Both the position numbers and the translations under genes were made by a program. A stretch of 64,000 bases of DNA, from NCBI RefSeq assembly GCF_005960665.1, contig NZ_CP040676.1:134501-198500 (forward strand), given 5' to 3'. The DNA comes from Exiguobacterium mexicanum (GTDB lineage Bacteria > Bacillota > Bacilli > Exiguobacteriales > Exiguobacteriaceae). The notes under the pieces are model-generated. The model did no database searches, was not told where the DNA came from, and saw only the letters and a program-made list of their open reading frames with translations. Shown here in pieces: positions 34,554 to 44,032 of this stretch; the first letter of the stretch is position 1, and each line of letters starts with the position of its first letter.

Positions 34554-34592
34554 AAAAACGTCTTTCCCTTATTCGGGGAAAGACGTTTTTTT
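34554..34592. terminator. Bidirectional terminator
   Basis: AAACGTCTTTCCC-TTATTC-GGGGAAAGACGTTT with A and T runs on both sides lies between convergent genes. Confidence 0.92.
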
Positions 34593-34775
34593 GCTGTCGA
34601 GGAGAGCAACACGGATGCGCGTTACTTCTGTCGCTCCGAACCAAAGCCCGACGCTACATAAGATGGCGACACCGCTCACCATCGCTCCGACAATCGCCGT
34701 GTCCCCAATCATCGTGAACGACAATCCGAGACTGAACAAGCCGAAAAATAATAATCCTCCTGCAATCGTCTTCAT
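34569..34775 (-). CDS. Small two-segment membrane protein
   Basis: A 68-residue protein, MKTIAGGLLFFGLFSLGLSF through LWFGATEVTRIRVALLD, with two membrane segments and a short loop. Its last codons lie in the terminator hairpin shared with the acidic gene. A GGGTGG-type site lies upstream. No family was recognised. Confidence 0.6.
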   Translation of the reverse strand: MKTIAGGLLFFGLFSLGLSFTMIGDTAIVGAMVSGVAILCSVGLWFGATEVTRIRVALLDSKKTSFPE

Positions 34776-34863
34776 GACTTAGCCACCCTTTCTCATTTCA
34801 TCTGTTTCTAGTGTAGGCGGTTGAACCTAAAAAGGGTGGCTGAATTTTATACCAGGTGAAAAA

Positions 34864-35568
34864 TCAGTCTAGGTCATACACCGAATACGTCTTGCCATTC
34901 TCGAACGGCTCGTCTAGCAAGTGTTTCGCCAAAATGCGGGCAACCGTCTCAGGGGTGCGCAATCGTCCTTCCGTCACATAGGAGCGGAACTGTTCAACGT
35001 CACGGAACGCGTCTTCTGACGAGGTCCGAATGCTTTCCTGCATCGCGGTGTCCATGACGCCTGGATTGAACAAGGCGACCTTGTCGTCCGTCCCGGTCAA
35101 TTCAAGGGCGACCGTCTCCGTGAAATGGTCGAGCCCGGCTTTCGTCGCACAATAGGCGCTCCAGCCCGAGATGGGGCGCTTGGCGGCCCCTGAGGTCACA
35201 TGGATGAGCGAGACGGGCAAGTCGTACGCGAGCACCGCGTTCGTCAAGAGCATCGGGGCGAGCAGGTTGGCTTGGACGTGGGCGATAAGCTGCGCATCAT
35301 CCACTTGACCGGCCCGGTGAATCGGTTCAATCAACGCCGCATTTTGGACGACGAGCAAGGACGTTGCCGTCTCGATGAGCGGCTTCATCTGTCCAATCGC
35401 GGCCAGTGTGCTTGTCGGATCGGCTAAGTCGACCTTGACGTGACGGAACGAGGCATCGGTCGCCTGCGTCCGTGAAAAATTGACGACCTCATAATCACGC
35501 TTCAATAATTCCTCGGCGATGGCACGGCCGAGGCCGCGCGATGCACCGGTCACAATAGCTAGTTTCAT
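34864..35568 (-). CDS. YueD-like short-chain dehydrogenase
   Basis: A 234-residue SDR close to B. subtilis YueD (benzil/sepiapterin-type reductase). Features: MKLAIVTGASRGLGRAIAEELL (cofactor loop TGxxxGxG), LLVVQNAALIEPIHRAG, HVTSGAAKRPISGWSAYCATKAGLD (Ser and YxxxK catalytic) and FNPGVMDTAMQ. It uses NADPH on a carbonyl substrate. AGGAGG lies ten bases before ATG 35568. It is the last gene of a three-gene minus-strand cluster with a GNAT gene and a serine hydrolase gene. Confidence 0.9.
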   Translation of the reverse strand: MKLAIVTGASRGLGRAIAEELLKRDYEVVNFSRTQATDASFRHVKVDLADPTSTLAAIGQMKPLIETATSLLVVQNAALIEPIHRAGQVDDAQLIAHVQANLLAPMLLTNAVLAYDLPVSLIHVTSGAAKRPISGWSAYCATKAGLDHFTETVALELTGTDDKVALFNPGVMDTAMQESIRTSSEDAFRDVEQFRSYVTEGRLRTPETVARILAKHLLDEPFENGKTYSVYDLD

Positions 35569-35579
35569 GGCAGTTCCTC

Positions 35580-35966
35580 CTATTCGTGAATCGTCTTCCG
35601 ATATCCGTAAAACGGACGGAAATTCAATTTCTCGTAATACGTGTGGGATGAAGCGCTCGCGAGCATCTCGAGGCGCGTTTCGGGGTAGAGCGCATGCACG
35701 TGTGACAGCAGTCGCTCGCCAATCCCGAGGCGACGGTGCGAGGCCGCGATGAGCAGTTCGCACACGTACAGGCTCACGGTCGTGTCGGTCAATCCACGCA
35801 AGTAGGCGATCACCTGTCCTTCTGACTCGACGACATAGGCGACGTTCGATTGCCGCCACGCCTGTTTCGTCAACTCGTGTTGTCGGACGAGTTGACTCCA
35901 ACCTTCCGCTTCATTCAACGCTTGAATCTGTTCGAAGTCACGTTCTTCGTATGGGCGGATATTCAA
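35580..35966 (-). CDS. GNAT-family N-acetyltransferase
   Basis: A 128-residue acetyltransferase: MNIRPYEERDFEQIQALNEAEGW at the start, VCELLIAASHRRLGIGERLLSHV for acetyl-CoA binding and ASSHTYYEKLNFRPFYGYRK at the end. It overlaps the serine hydrolase stop by four bases and precedes the SDR by 11, so the three are likely one operon. The substrate is unknown. Confidence 0.88.
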   Translation of the reverse strand: MNIRPYEERDFEQIQALNEAEGWSQLVRQHELTKQAWRQSNVAYVVESEGQVIAYLRGLTDTTVSLYVCELLIAASHRRLGIGERLLSHVHALYPETRLEMLASASSHTYYEKLNFRPFYGYRKTIHE

Positions 35967-36979
35967 GAAGACACACCTGCTTTCTGTTCGATGACTTTCA
36001 TGAGGTCGAACGCCCCGTCTGACTCGTTCGAACAGACGACCGAGACGATGTCTGTGGCCGGGTAGTAAGCAGAATGAAAACTGACGCCGGGGTCATAACC
36101 CATGACATGATATTTGAAGACGTGTCGATTCGCGTCCAATTGAATCCACAGACCGTAGCCATAATGTACGCCTTTGTCGTTTACCTTCACATGAGGAGTC
36201 AGCAGTCGTGATGTCATCTCCTCATCAAGTAGGCGATGAGCGAGCAGGGCGTTCCAAAGTTTGGCCATATCTTGTGCCGTCACGAACGCACCGCCGTCCG
36301 CGCCGCCTTTTATGGGAATCGAATAGTGGTTCGTCCGCCAAGAGCCGTCCGCGTGGTCGATATACCCGAGCGCCGTGTGCGCTGGTAAGGCATCGAGGGA
36401 GAAGTACCCCGAATCGGTCATGTCGGCCGGTTTGAACACGAATCGTTCGATATAGTCCGAGAACGTCAACCTGCTCGCTTGTTCGATGATGAGGCCGAGC
36501 AGGATATACCCGGCATTATTGTATTGGAACATGCCCTGTTCTTGTCGCATCGGTTCGTGCTGGAACATCGGGAGAAAGTCACGTAGCTGCCTGATGTGAT
36601 ACATTGGACGCTGTCGCCACAATTCCTCGAAATCGTCCATGACAGACTCGTCGAAATAGTCGGGGATGCCGGACGTGTGGGTGAGCAACTGTTCAACTGT
36701 CACGGCTGGGTCAAATCGGGGGAAGTCGATGTCCAAACTCTCGCGGAGTGTCGACGTAAACGACAATTTTCCTTGTTCGACGAGCTGGCAGATGGCAATC
36801 GCTGTGAACAGCTTACAGCCCGAAGCGATGCCGAAGCGGGTCGACGTTTGATTTTCGATTTGTTCGGCCCGATTCGCGTAGCCTTGCTGAAGTTCGAACA
36901 GGATGTCGTCTTGTCGCATGACGAGCGCCGATCCAGAAAAAGTAGATGAAACTTCATAGCGTGACCAGTCAGGACTCAT
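35963..36979 (-). CDS. Beta-lactamase-fold serine hydrolase (class C-like)
   Basis: A 338-residue serine hydrolase of the penicillin-binding/beta-lactamase class C group. The catalytic SxxK is SGCK (ASGCKLFTAIA, near residue 53) and the YxN motif is YNN (FQYNNAGYILLGLI, near residue 153). No signal peptide is seen, so it is probably cytoplasmic, like many esterase-type members. The substrate is unknown. GGAGGTC lies just before the ATG. Confidence 0.88.
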   Translation of the reverse strand: MSPDWSRYEVSSTFSGSALVMRQDDILFELQQGYANRAEQIENQTSTRFGIASGCKLFTAIAICQLVEQGKLSFTSTLRESLDIDFPRFDPAVTVEQLLTHTSGIPDYFDESVMDDFEELWRQRPMYHIRQLRDFLPMFQHEPMRQEQGMFQYNNAGYILLGLIIEQASRLTFSDYIERFVFKPADMTDSGYFSLDALPAHTALGYIDHADGSWRTNHYSIPIKGGADGGAFVTAQDMAKLWNALLAHRLLDEEMTSRLLTPHVKVNDKGVHYGYGLWIQLDANRHVFKYHVMGYDPGVSFHSAYYPATDIVSVVCSNESDGAFDLMKVIEQKAGVSS

Positions 36980-37135
36980 GGTTGACCTCCAACTTCTAAT
37001 TTTAAGTTTAAGTTTACATTCATCAACAAATGAACGTTACATTTAAACATTAACCTAAATAATGGAAAAGGTACAGGCGGCGTTTCGCTAACATGATACG
37101 ATAGAATAGTACGTTTAGATGGGGAGCGGGAAAAC

Positions 37136-38038
37136 ATGGAACAATTTTGGTTAGGTTTATTAGTTGGATTGATTTTGGTACTTGTTGCGCAGAAGACACT
37201 TCAATCACGTAAAGAGGTGGACGGAGCCTTTGCACATTTCGGTAACCACGTTAAAGATGTCATTTATATATTTGAAGTCAAACCGACGTTTCGTTTTCGT
37301 TACATAAGTCCTTCCCTTGATTTGTATTTAGGTGAGGGTGTTGTAGCGGAAAACTATGAAAATCCAGATGATTGTTTTCGTCGTATTCACCCAGATGATT
37401 ATCAACTTCTCATGAATAAAGTTTCAGGAAAGATGAGTTACGATGAGGCTATCTCGCAACGTTGGCGCACTAATGACGGTCGTTACTTACGTTTTGAAGA
37501 ATACACAACCCCAATCTATAAAAATGGTGAGATTGTAGCTGTACAAGGAATCATTCGGAATGTAGAAGCGGCTGTAATGAAACGTGAGGAGTTAGAATAT
37601 GTGAGCCGTCATGACGAACTCACTGGGGTTTTGAACCGACGTGCCTTTAACGAAACAATTGATCGTCTTTCTTTTAAAAAAGTAGGATTGATAGTCATCG
37701 ATTTAAATGATTTGAAGAAAATTAATGACCATCAAGGTCATTCGGCTGGTGATCAGTTACTTCAGAAAACGGGACTCCTCTTGCAAGGGTTAAGCACAAA
37801 CGTTTATCGGATTGGAGGCGACGAATTTGTTGTATTAATTGATCAACTACAACAAGATGAATTGCTAGATTTGACGGTTTCCATTAGAAGCGTGTTTGAA
37901 TCGAATGACATTTCAGCCGCTGTCGGTGCAGCTTGGGAGGAACAGTTAAACGATTTCAAGAAATTGTATGATCAAGCGGATCAAAACATGTATGAACAGA
38001 AGAATAGAAGTAAGACAAGTCGACACGTTCCTTGCTAA
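37136..38038 (+). CDS. PAS-GGDEF diguanylate cyclase, membrane anchored
   Basis: A 300-residue protein with one N-terminal membrane segment (residues 4-20), a PAS domain (about 35-150; VIYIFEVKPTFRFRYISPSLDLYLG and FRRIHPDDYQLL) and a complete GGDEF domain: RHDELTGVLNRRAF, IVIDLNDLKKIND and VYRIGGDEFVVLI. It should make c-di-GMP. The inhibitory I-site RxxD is not present before GGDEF. Codons are clearly richer in A and T than in neighbouring genes, which suggests recent acquisition. A GGGAGCGGG site lies before the ATG. Confidence 0.92.
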   Translation: MEQFWLGLLVGLILVLVAQKTLQSRKEVDGAFAHFGNHVKDVIYIFEVKPTFRFRYISPSLDLYLGEGVVAENYENPDDCFRRIHPDDYQLLMNKVSGKMSYDEAISQRWRTNDGRYLRFEEYTTPIYKNGEIVAVQGIIRNVEAAVMKREELEYVSRHDELTGVLNRRAFNETIDRLSFKKVGLIVIDLNDLKKINDHQGHSAGDQLLQKTGLLLQGLSTNVYRIGGDEFVVLIDQLQQDELLDLTVSIRSVFESNDISAAVGAAWEEQLNDFKKLYDQADQNMYEQKNRSKTSRHVPC

Positions 38039-38069
38039 AAGATATCAGCAAGGAACGTGTCTGTTTGTC
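38024..38069. terminator. Terminator after the PAS-GGDEF gene
   Basis: ACACGTTCCTTGC and GCAAGGAACGTGT arms overlap the stop codon and are followed by a weak T-rich tail. It is shared with the convergent symporter gene. Confidence 0.82.
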
Positions 38070-38077
38070 TAAATATA

Positions 38078-39859
38078 TTATTCACCCATCGCTTCTTCAC
38101 GCTCGGTGTCTGTCGTATCGAGATTGTTCAAGTATGCCTCATAACGCGGCAACCAGTAGCGATACGATGTCCAGACGAGCCCGCTCGTCGTCGCGACCAA
38201 AGCGAGTGTCGCTGGCCAGAACCAGCTCGACACGATCCCGTCCGCGTAGGCGAGACCGATTGGTGAGAAGACGAAGTAAACGAACACCATCGAAGCAATC
38301 AGGATGATTGACGTCGAGATGGCATGGCGCCAAGGTTTGACGCGACCGAGGTCGATGCGAATCGGATTGATGTGTTGCATCGGACGAACTTTCGCGAACA
38401 CGAGCATGATGGCCGTCTCGAGGACGAACAAAATCCCGTAAATGTGAATGAAGTTAATGCCGAGGTCGAAGCCGAACCACTGCTCCGTTCCCCAAACGAG
38501 GAAGTAATACGTGACGACGTGGAAGCCGATGACGAGTTTCGCGGCGATCGGCGGCACCCGCTTCACGAGCATCCCGATTAAGACGATGACGAGAATCGGG
38601 ATGTTGAAGAAGCCGGTGAAACGGCGAATCAAGTCCCAAAGGCCGTCCGGTGCATACATCAAGTTTGGAGCGACGAAGAACGAGACGAGCGCGACGAACG
38701 TCCCGAACCATTTGCTGACCCGAATCAAGTCTTTGTCTGATGCGTCCGGTTTGAACTTCGGTTTGTAAATATCGAGCACGAATAGCGTAGCGATACTATT
38801 CAACAGCGAGTTGAACGAGCTGAACACGGCACCGAGCAAGACGGCGAGGAAAAAGCCCATGAGCCACATCGGCAACAAGTCGGCAATCAAGCTCGGATAA
38901 GCGAGGTCGGCCTTGTCGACGTTCGTGCCATACAAATGGAATGCGATAATCCCCGGGAGCAACATGAAAATCGGGACGAGCAACTTCAAATAGCCGGTGA
39001 AAAGCACCCCTTTTTGACCTTCGGCCAAGTTCTTCGCTCCGAGTGCCCGTTGGATGACGTATTGGTTGAGCGCCCAGTAGAACAAGTTCGCAAAAATCAT
39101 CCCTGTGAAGATGGACAAGAACGGGACGGAATCGTTCTCTGAACCGATTGCGTTCAGTTTCTCTGGATTCTCGGTTGCAATCGTCTTCATCCCATCGACG
39201 AGGTTGCCGTCACCGAGCGCGATGAAGCCGAGCGTCGGGACGAGGAAACCGATGATGATCAAGCCGATTCCGTTCAACGTGTCGGAGACGGCGACGGCGC
39301 GGAGTCCGCCGAAAATGGCGTAAACCGCTCCGATAATCCCGATGAACCAAATGACGAGCCAGAGCGACTGCTCGAAGCTGATGCCGAGTAATTCCGGTAC
39401 GTCAAACAGTTGTAGGACGGCCAAGCCGCCTGAGTAGAGCATCGATGGAATCGTGACGCACATATAGCCGAACAAAAACAACAGGACCGTCAAGCGGCGG
39501 ACGTCCTCGTCATACCGTTGGCTCAAAAATTCAGGGATTGTCGAAATACCGATTCCGAGAAAACGTGGCAGTAAAAAGAGCGCCATGATGATGGCGGCGA
39601 TTCCGGCCGTGACTTCCCAAGCCATGGCCGACATGTTGTCGGCGAACGATTGCCCGTTTAAGCCAATCAACTGCTCGGCTGATAAGTTCGTCAATAAGAG
39701 CGATCCGGCGATAAAGATACCGGTGAGCCCCCGTCCTGCCAAGAAGTAGTCGTCGGCACTCTCGACTTTCCCTTTCGTCATGCGATAAGACACGTAAGCG
39801 ACGAGCCCCATGAATAAGGCCCCTGTGATTAATATGTAAACAACTTGTTGAATGGTCAA
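38078..39859 (-). CDS. Sodium:solute symporter (SSS/SLC5, YidK-like)
   Basis: A 593-residue symporter with about 14 membrane segments. SSS signatures: YFLAGRGLTGIFIAGSLLLTNLSAEQLIGLNG near residue 40 and VYAIFGGLRAVAVSDTLNGIGLIIIGF near residue 195, with the sodium-site region LLGAVFSSFNSLLNSIATLFVLDIY. The substrate is probably a sugar or sugar-like solute, by resemblance to YidK. The start is a TTG at 39859 with GGGAGGGA six bases upstream. An earlier ATG would add 20 residues with no good site. Confidence 0.9.
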   Translation of the reverse strand: MTIQQVVYILITGALFMGLVAYVSYRMTKGKVESADDYFLAGRGLTGIFIAGSLLLTNLSAEQLIGLNGQSFADNMSAMAWEVTAGIAAIIMALFLLPRFLGIGISTIPEFLSQRYDEDVRRLTVLLFLFGYMCVTIPSMLYSGGLAVLQLFDVPELLGISFEQSLWLVIWFIGIIGAVYAIFGGLRAVAVSDTLNGIGLIIIGFLVPTLGFIALGDGNLVDGMKTIATENPEKLNAIGSENDSVPFLSIFTGMIFANLFYWALNQYVIQRALGAKNLAEGQKGVLFTGYLKLLVPIFMLLPGIIAFHLYGTNVDKADLAYPSLIADLLPMWLMGFFLAVLLGAVFSSFNSLLNSIATLFVLDIYKPKFKPDASDKDLIRVSKWFGTFVALVSFFVAPNLMYAPDGLWDLIRRFTGFFNIPILVIVLIGMLVKRVPPIAAKLVIGFHVVTYYFLVWGTEQWFGFDLGINFIHIYGILFVLETAIMLVFAKVRPMQHINPIRIDLGRVKPWRHAISTSIILIASMVFVYFVFSPIGLAYADGIVSSWFWPATLALVATTSGLVWTSYRYWLPRYEAYLNNLDTTDTEREEAMGE

Positions 39860-39977
39860 CGAATATCCCTCCCTCAATCTCTTCTTATTTATAAGTACTT
39901 TTTCATAACTACCCTTCACGAAGTATGATTATTTCCCGTTTTCTCTTTTGTAAAAGAACTGTAACAAACCTCACAAC

Positions 39978-40015
39978 AAAAAAAGACACCTGAGAGGTCA
40001 GGTGTCAAAAAAAGC
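39978..40015 (-). terminator. Terminator of mgtE
   Basis: On the minus strand, GACACCTGAC-CTCT-CAGGTGTC is followed by seven T. Confidence 0.9.
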
Positions 40016-41363
40016 GAAGCAACGAAGTCGCGACCGTGAAATAAATGATTAAGCCGAGATTGTCGACGACCGTCGTGATGAACGGACCCGACGCGACGGC
40101 CGGATCAAGTTTCAATCGATTGATGAGGAGCGGCACGAGTGTCCCGACGATGGTCGCCACGCTGAGCGACGCAAAAATCGACAGACCGACAATCATACCG
40201 ATTAAGGCACTGTCATAGAGGACGGTGATGACGCCGAAGATGACGACCATACAGGCGAGACCGAGCAATAGCCCCGTCCCGAACTCACGGCGAATCATCT
40301 TCAACACGTTCTTTCGATTGATTGTGCCGAGCGCAATCGAGCGGACGGCGACGACGAGCGATTGGGTGGCAGCGTTACCGGCCGAACCCATGACGAGCGG
40401 CATGAAGACGGCGAGTAAGACGATCGTTTCAAGCGTGTCCTCGAAACCACCGATCGTCGACGCGGTGATCATCCCGAGGAACATGAGACTGATAATCCAT
40501 GGCGCCCGTTTCATCGCCGCCTCGACCGGTCCCATGTTGATGTCAGACGAACCTTTCGTCGCCGACAGTTCTTCAAAGTCCTCGGTCGTCTCGCGTTCGA
40601 TGACGTCCATGACATCGTCGACCGTGATGATTCCAAGCAGATGGTCCTCGCTGTCGATGACAGGCAAGGCCAGTAAGTCATACTTTTGAACGGTCCGGGC
40701 CAAGTCTTCCTGGTCGGCGAGAACGTGGGCCGACACGACACGCCGGCCCATAATGTCCGCGATTTGCACGTCGAGCGGGGAGACGATCAAATCGCGTAGC
40801 GAGACGACGCCAACGAGGCGCCCGTTCGTATCGATGACATATAGATAATAAATCGTCTCAGCTTCCGGTCCAAGTTCGCGCAAGTCTTCGAGCGTCGCGC
40901 CAACAGTTTTGTCCGCCTTCAACACGATGAATTCGGTCGTCATGATGGCACCGGCCGTATCGTCCGGATAACGCATCAAGTCTTTGACCTCGGTCGCCTC
41001 GGTCTCGTCCATCAACTCGAACAGTTCGTTCATGAAATCATCGGGGAGCTCGGTCATCAAGTCGGCGGCGTTATCCGAGAACATGTCGTTCAACACACGC
41101 ACGGCGAACGGACGGGGCATCTCTTGAATGAACTGTTCCTGCTCATCGAGCTCAAGCTTTTCAAACAGGTCAGTAAACTCTTCCGGGGACAGCGCCTCAT
41201 AGACGAACTCACGGGCCGGACGTTCGAGTTCGATGAACAGGTCGGCCTGTTCACCAGGGTGGAGGGTGAGGAACACGTCGCGGAAATCGACCGGGTCCCC
41301 TTTTTGAATGAGCGCTGTCACTTGGGCTTCATGACGGGCGCGTTCTGTACGTTCGATTGCCAT
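40005..41363 (-). CDS. mgtE: Magnesium transporter MgtE
   Basis: A 452-residue MgtE. The N-terminal domain (GEQADLFIELERPAREFVYEALSPEEFTDLFEKL), two CBS domains (about 135-260; VGVVSLRDLIVSP, LLGIITVDDVMDVIE) and five C-terminal membrane segments, including GSAGNAATQSLVVAVRSIALG, match the family in length and order. The channel senses cytosolic magnesium through the CBS domains. No M-box riboswitch was seen upstream. Confidence 0.96.
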   Translation of the reverse strand: MAIERTERARHEAQVTALIQKGDPVDFRDVFLTLHPGEQADLFIELERPAREFVYEALSPEEFTDLFEKLELDEQEQFIQEMPRPFAVRVLNDMFSDNAADLMTELPDDFMNELFELMDETEATEVKDLMRYPDDTAGAIMTTEFIVLKADKTVGATLEDLRELGPEAETIYYLYVIDTNGRLVGVVSLRDLIVSPLDVQIADIMGRRVVSAHVLADQEDLARTVQKYDLLALPVIDSEDHLLGIITVDDVMDVIERETTEDFEELSATKGSSDINMGPVEAAMKRAPWIISLMFLGMITASTIGGFEDTLETIVLLAVFMPLVMGSAGNAATQSLVVAVRSIALGTINRKNVLKMIRREFGTGLLLGLACMVVIFGVITVLYDSALIGMIVGLSIFASLSVATIVGTLVPLLINRLKLDPAVASGPFITTVVDNLGLIIYFTVATSLLRFF

Positions 41364-41407
41364 CGACTCACTTCCTTTTCACATCATTTGTCTATATTAT
41401 GTCACGA

Positions 41408-41425
41408 GTTTGAGCGGTCTCAAAC
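41408..41425. promoter_or_regulatory. Perfect inverted repeat at the mgtE promoter
   Basis: GTTTGAG-CGGT-CTCAAAC is a perfect seven-base inverted repeat. On the minus strand its TTGAGA also serves as a possible -35 with CATAAT about 16 bases later. It may be an operator for mgtE. Confidence 0.45.
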
Positions 41426-41558
41426 AAAATCAAAAAAAGCTATGAATTTTTTTCACAATCTATACAGCATGTATACGTCACTTTCTCTCGATTCGAGGGG
41501 CCACACCGTTTCTCGAGTGATTGTTCATTCATGTCACGTCATGGTCTATGCACTTTAG

Positions 41559-41574
41559 TGTGGAATCCACCACA
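41559..41574 (+). promoter_or_regulatory. Crp/Fnr-type palindrome upstream of arcA
   Basis: TGTGG-AATCCA-CCACA has the 5-6-5 layout of Crp/Fnr sites. If GATAAT at 41615-41620 is the -10, the centre lies near -60, a class I activation position. The likely protein is the ArcR-like regulator at 49138. Confidence 0.5.
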
Positions 41575-41662
41575 GTCCAAACGTCGGACTTGCCCATCGT
41601 GGAAATGGGTAAGTTGATAATGTAAGGGTAGCAACACACCCGAATCACAAGGAGGAAGCGAG

Positions 41663-42934
41663 ATGATATCGATGACGGATCAACAAACCGCACGGGATAC
41701 TACGCTGAAACATCCGATCCACGTGTATTCAGAAATTGGTGAACTCAGGACCGTCCTTTTAAAACGTCCAGGACGCGAACTCGAAAATTTGACCCCGGAA
41801 TATTTGGAACGACTCCTGTTTGACGACATTCCCCATCTTCCAGTCATTCAAAAAGAACACGACTACTTTGCGAGCGTGCTGCAAAATCGAGGCGTCGAAG
41901 TGCTTTATCTCGAAAACTTAATGGCTGAGACGTTGTCGTTGCCGGGTGTCCGTGAACGTTTCGTCGCTGATATCTTGTCAGAGTCCAAATCAAATATCAA
42001 CGGTTCGTACGAGACGCTGAAAGAGTATTTGCTCGCCTACGACAATGAAAAGTTGATTGAGACCGTCATGGCCGGAATTCGAAAGTCCGAGATTAAGCCC
42101 GAAAAACGGCGCCACTTACACGAGATGATTGAGGACACGTATCCGTTCTATCTCGATCCGATGCCGAACTTATACTTCACCCGTGACCCGGCGGCAGCCA
42201 TCGGGAACGGGCTATCCATCAACCGGATGAAAGAGCCGGCTCGTCGTCGTGAATCGTTGTTCACGCAATATATTATGCGCTATCACCCACGATTCGCGAA
42301 ACATGACATCCCGATTTGGTCGGACCGCGACTACCGCTTCGCGATGGAGGGTGGGGACGAGCTCGTATTGTCGAAGGAAGTCGTCGCCATCGGGATTTCC
42401 GAGCGGACGACGGCCCAAGGGATTGAACGGGTCGCCCTCAACTTGTTGAAAAACGGCGGCACATTCAAAAAAGTCATCGCCATCGAAATTCCGAAGTCAC
42501 GTGCGTTCATGCATCTCGATACGGTCTTCACGATGGTCGACCATGACAAGTTCACGATTCATCCGTTCATCCAAGGTCCAGGAGGCAAGATGAATATCTT
42601 TGAACTGACGTTGAACGCTGAAGGCGAACTTCACATCACGCAGCATACGGATCTGTTGAACGTGTTGAAAGCCGCACTCGGTCTCGATGAGATCATCTTA
42701 ATCCCATGTGGGGGCGGGGACCCGATTGCCGCTGCCCGCGAGCAATGGAACGATGGGTCGAACACACTCGCGATCGCTCCAGGCGTCGTCGTCACGTACG
42801 ACCGCAACTACGTCTCGAACGAGTTGCTTCGCTCTGAGGGCGTCGAAGTCATCGAAATCATGTCGAGTGAATTGTCGCGTGGCCGTGGGGGCCCACGCTG
42901 CATGAGCTGTCCGATTATCCGCAAAGACATTTAA
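41663..42934 (+). CDS. arcA: Arginine deiminase
   Basis: ArcA (423 residues) converts arginine to citrulline and ammonia, the first step of arginine fermentation. Motifs: [22 protein letters not shown], the substrate-site [26 protein letters not shown] and the C-terminal [14 protein letters not shown] with the nucleophilic cysteine. AAGGAGG lies seven bases before ATG 41663. It is the first gene of arcABDC. Confidence 0.97.
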   Translation: MISMTDQQTARDTTLKHPIHVYSEIGELRTVLLKRPGRELENLTPEYLERLLFDDIPHLPVIQKEHDYFASVLQNRGVEVLYLENLMAETLSLPGVRERFVADILSESKSNINGSYETLKEYLLAYDNEKLIETVMAGIRKSEIKPEKRRHLHEMIEDTYPFYLDPMPNLYFTRDPAAAIGNGLSINRMKEPARRRESLFTQYIMRYHPRFAKHDIPIWSDRDYRFAMEGGDELVLSKEVVAIGISERTTAQGIERVALNLLKNGGTFKKVIAIEIPKSRAFMHLDTVFTMVDHDKFTIHPFIQGPGGKMNIFELTLNAEGELHITQHTDLLNVLKAALGLDEIILIPCGGGDPIAAAREQWNDGSNTLAIAPGVVVTYDRNYVSNELLRSEGVEVIEIMSSELSRGRGGPRCMSCPIIRKDI

Positions 42935-42950
42935 CGAGGAGGAAACGAGC

Positions 42951-43979
42951 ATGTCTACAACGTACAACTTTGATTTGAAAGGCCGTCATTTTCTATCATT
43001 GAACGATTTTTCAGGGGATGAGTTGAACTATTTGATCGATTTATCGGCCGCCTTCAAACGTCAAAAGCAACAAGGCGTCCCGCATCGAATCTGTGAAGGA
43101 AAGAACGTGGCGCTGTTGTTTGAGAAACCTTCGACGCGGACGCGTTGTGCGTTCACCGTGGCGGCCATCGATCTAGGCATGCATCCGGAATACCTCGGGA
43201 AATCGGATATCCAGTTTGGCAAAAAAGAATCGGTGCGCGACACGGCAATCGTGCTCGGGCGTATGTTTGACGGCATCCAATTCCGCGGCTTCGCCCATGA
43301 CACGGTCGAAGGGCTGGCCAAAGACGCCGGCGTCCCGGTATGGAACGGTTTGACGGATTTGTATCATCCAACGCAAATCTTGGCCGACTTCTTGACCGTC
43401 AAAGAGCAGAAAGGCGAGTTGTCTGGCATTCGCTTCGTCTATGTCGGCGATGGACGCAACAATATGGGCAACACACTCTTGATTGGTGGTGCCAAAGTTG
43501 GGATGGACATGCGTATCTGTGCACCGAAATCGCTTTGGCCGTCGGATGAAGTCGTCGATTTTGCCCGCTCGGTCGCTGCTGAGACCGGGGCGAAGATCAC
43601 GTTGACCGAAAGCATCGACGAAGCGGTCGCCGACGCCGACGTGATTTACACCGATGTGTGGGTGTCGATGGGCGAAGAGGCCGAGTTCGCCGAGCGCATC
43701 AAACTGCTTCACCCGTATCAAGTGAACATGGACATGCTCATGAAGACGAATAATCCGGACGTCATGTTCCTCCACTGTCTGCCTGCCTTCCACGACTTGG
43801 AGACCGAAGTCGGCCGGGCGATCTATGCGGAGTACGGATTGACCGAGATGGAAGTCACGGACGAGGTGTTCCGGAGTCGTCATTCCTTCGTCTTTGATCA
43901 GGCGGAGAATCGGATGCACACGATTAAAGCGGTGATGGCGGCGACGCTCACCGACACGAACGAATGGCTTGAACGCTGA
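42951..43979 (+). CDS. arcB: Ornithine carbamoyltransferase (catabolic)
   Basis: ArcB (342 residues) splits citrulline to ornithine and carbamoyl phosphate. Carbamoyl phosphate site: [12 protein letters not shown]. Ornithine site: [10 protein letters not shown]. The middle contains [11 protein letters not shown]. Membership of the arc operon marks it as catabolic. It follows arcA by 16 bases with CGAGGAGG. Confidence 0.97.
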   Translation: MSTTYNFDLKGRHFLSLNDFSGDELNYLIDLSAAFKRQKQQGVPHRICEGKNVALLFEKPSTRTRCAFTVAAIDLGMHPEYLGKSDIQFGKKESVRDTAIVLGRMFDGIQFRGFAHDTVEGLAKDAGVPVWNGLTDLYHPTQILADFLTVKEQKGELSGIRFVYVGDGRNNMGNTLLIGGAKVGMDMRICAPKSLWPSDEVVDFARSVAAETGAKITLTESIDEAVADADVIYTDVWVSMGEEAEFAERIKLLHPYQVNMDMLMKTNNPDVMFLHCLPAFHDLETEVGRAIYAEYGLTEMEVTDEVFRSRHSFVFDQAENRMHTIKAVMAATLTDTNEWLER

Positions 43980-43985
43980 CGGACG

Positions 43986-44002
43986 GGAGGGGTTTCCCCT
44001 CC
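43986..44002 (+). repeat. Hairpin between arcB and arcD
   Basis: GGAGGGG-TTT-CCCCTCC is a stable stem-loop without a T-run in the 53-base gap. It is more likely an mRNA stability or processing element than a terminator. Confidence 0.55.
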
Positions 44003-44032
44003 GGTTCGTACTAAACGAAAGGGATGAGTTCA

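Noticed and set aside
41364-41460. M-box magnesium riboswitch upstream of mgtE
   Set aside because: The leader is too short and lacks the conserved M-box blocks; only a simple inverted repeat is present.
41500-41545. GTGATTGTTCAT...TCA as an ArcR site
   Set aside because: The spacing between half sites is eight, not six, and the right half is poor; the palindrome at 41559-41574 is better.
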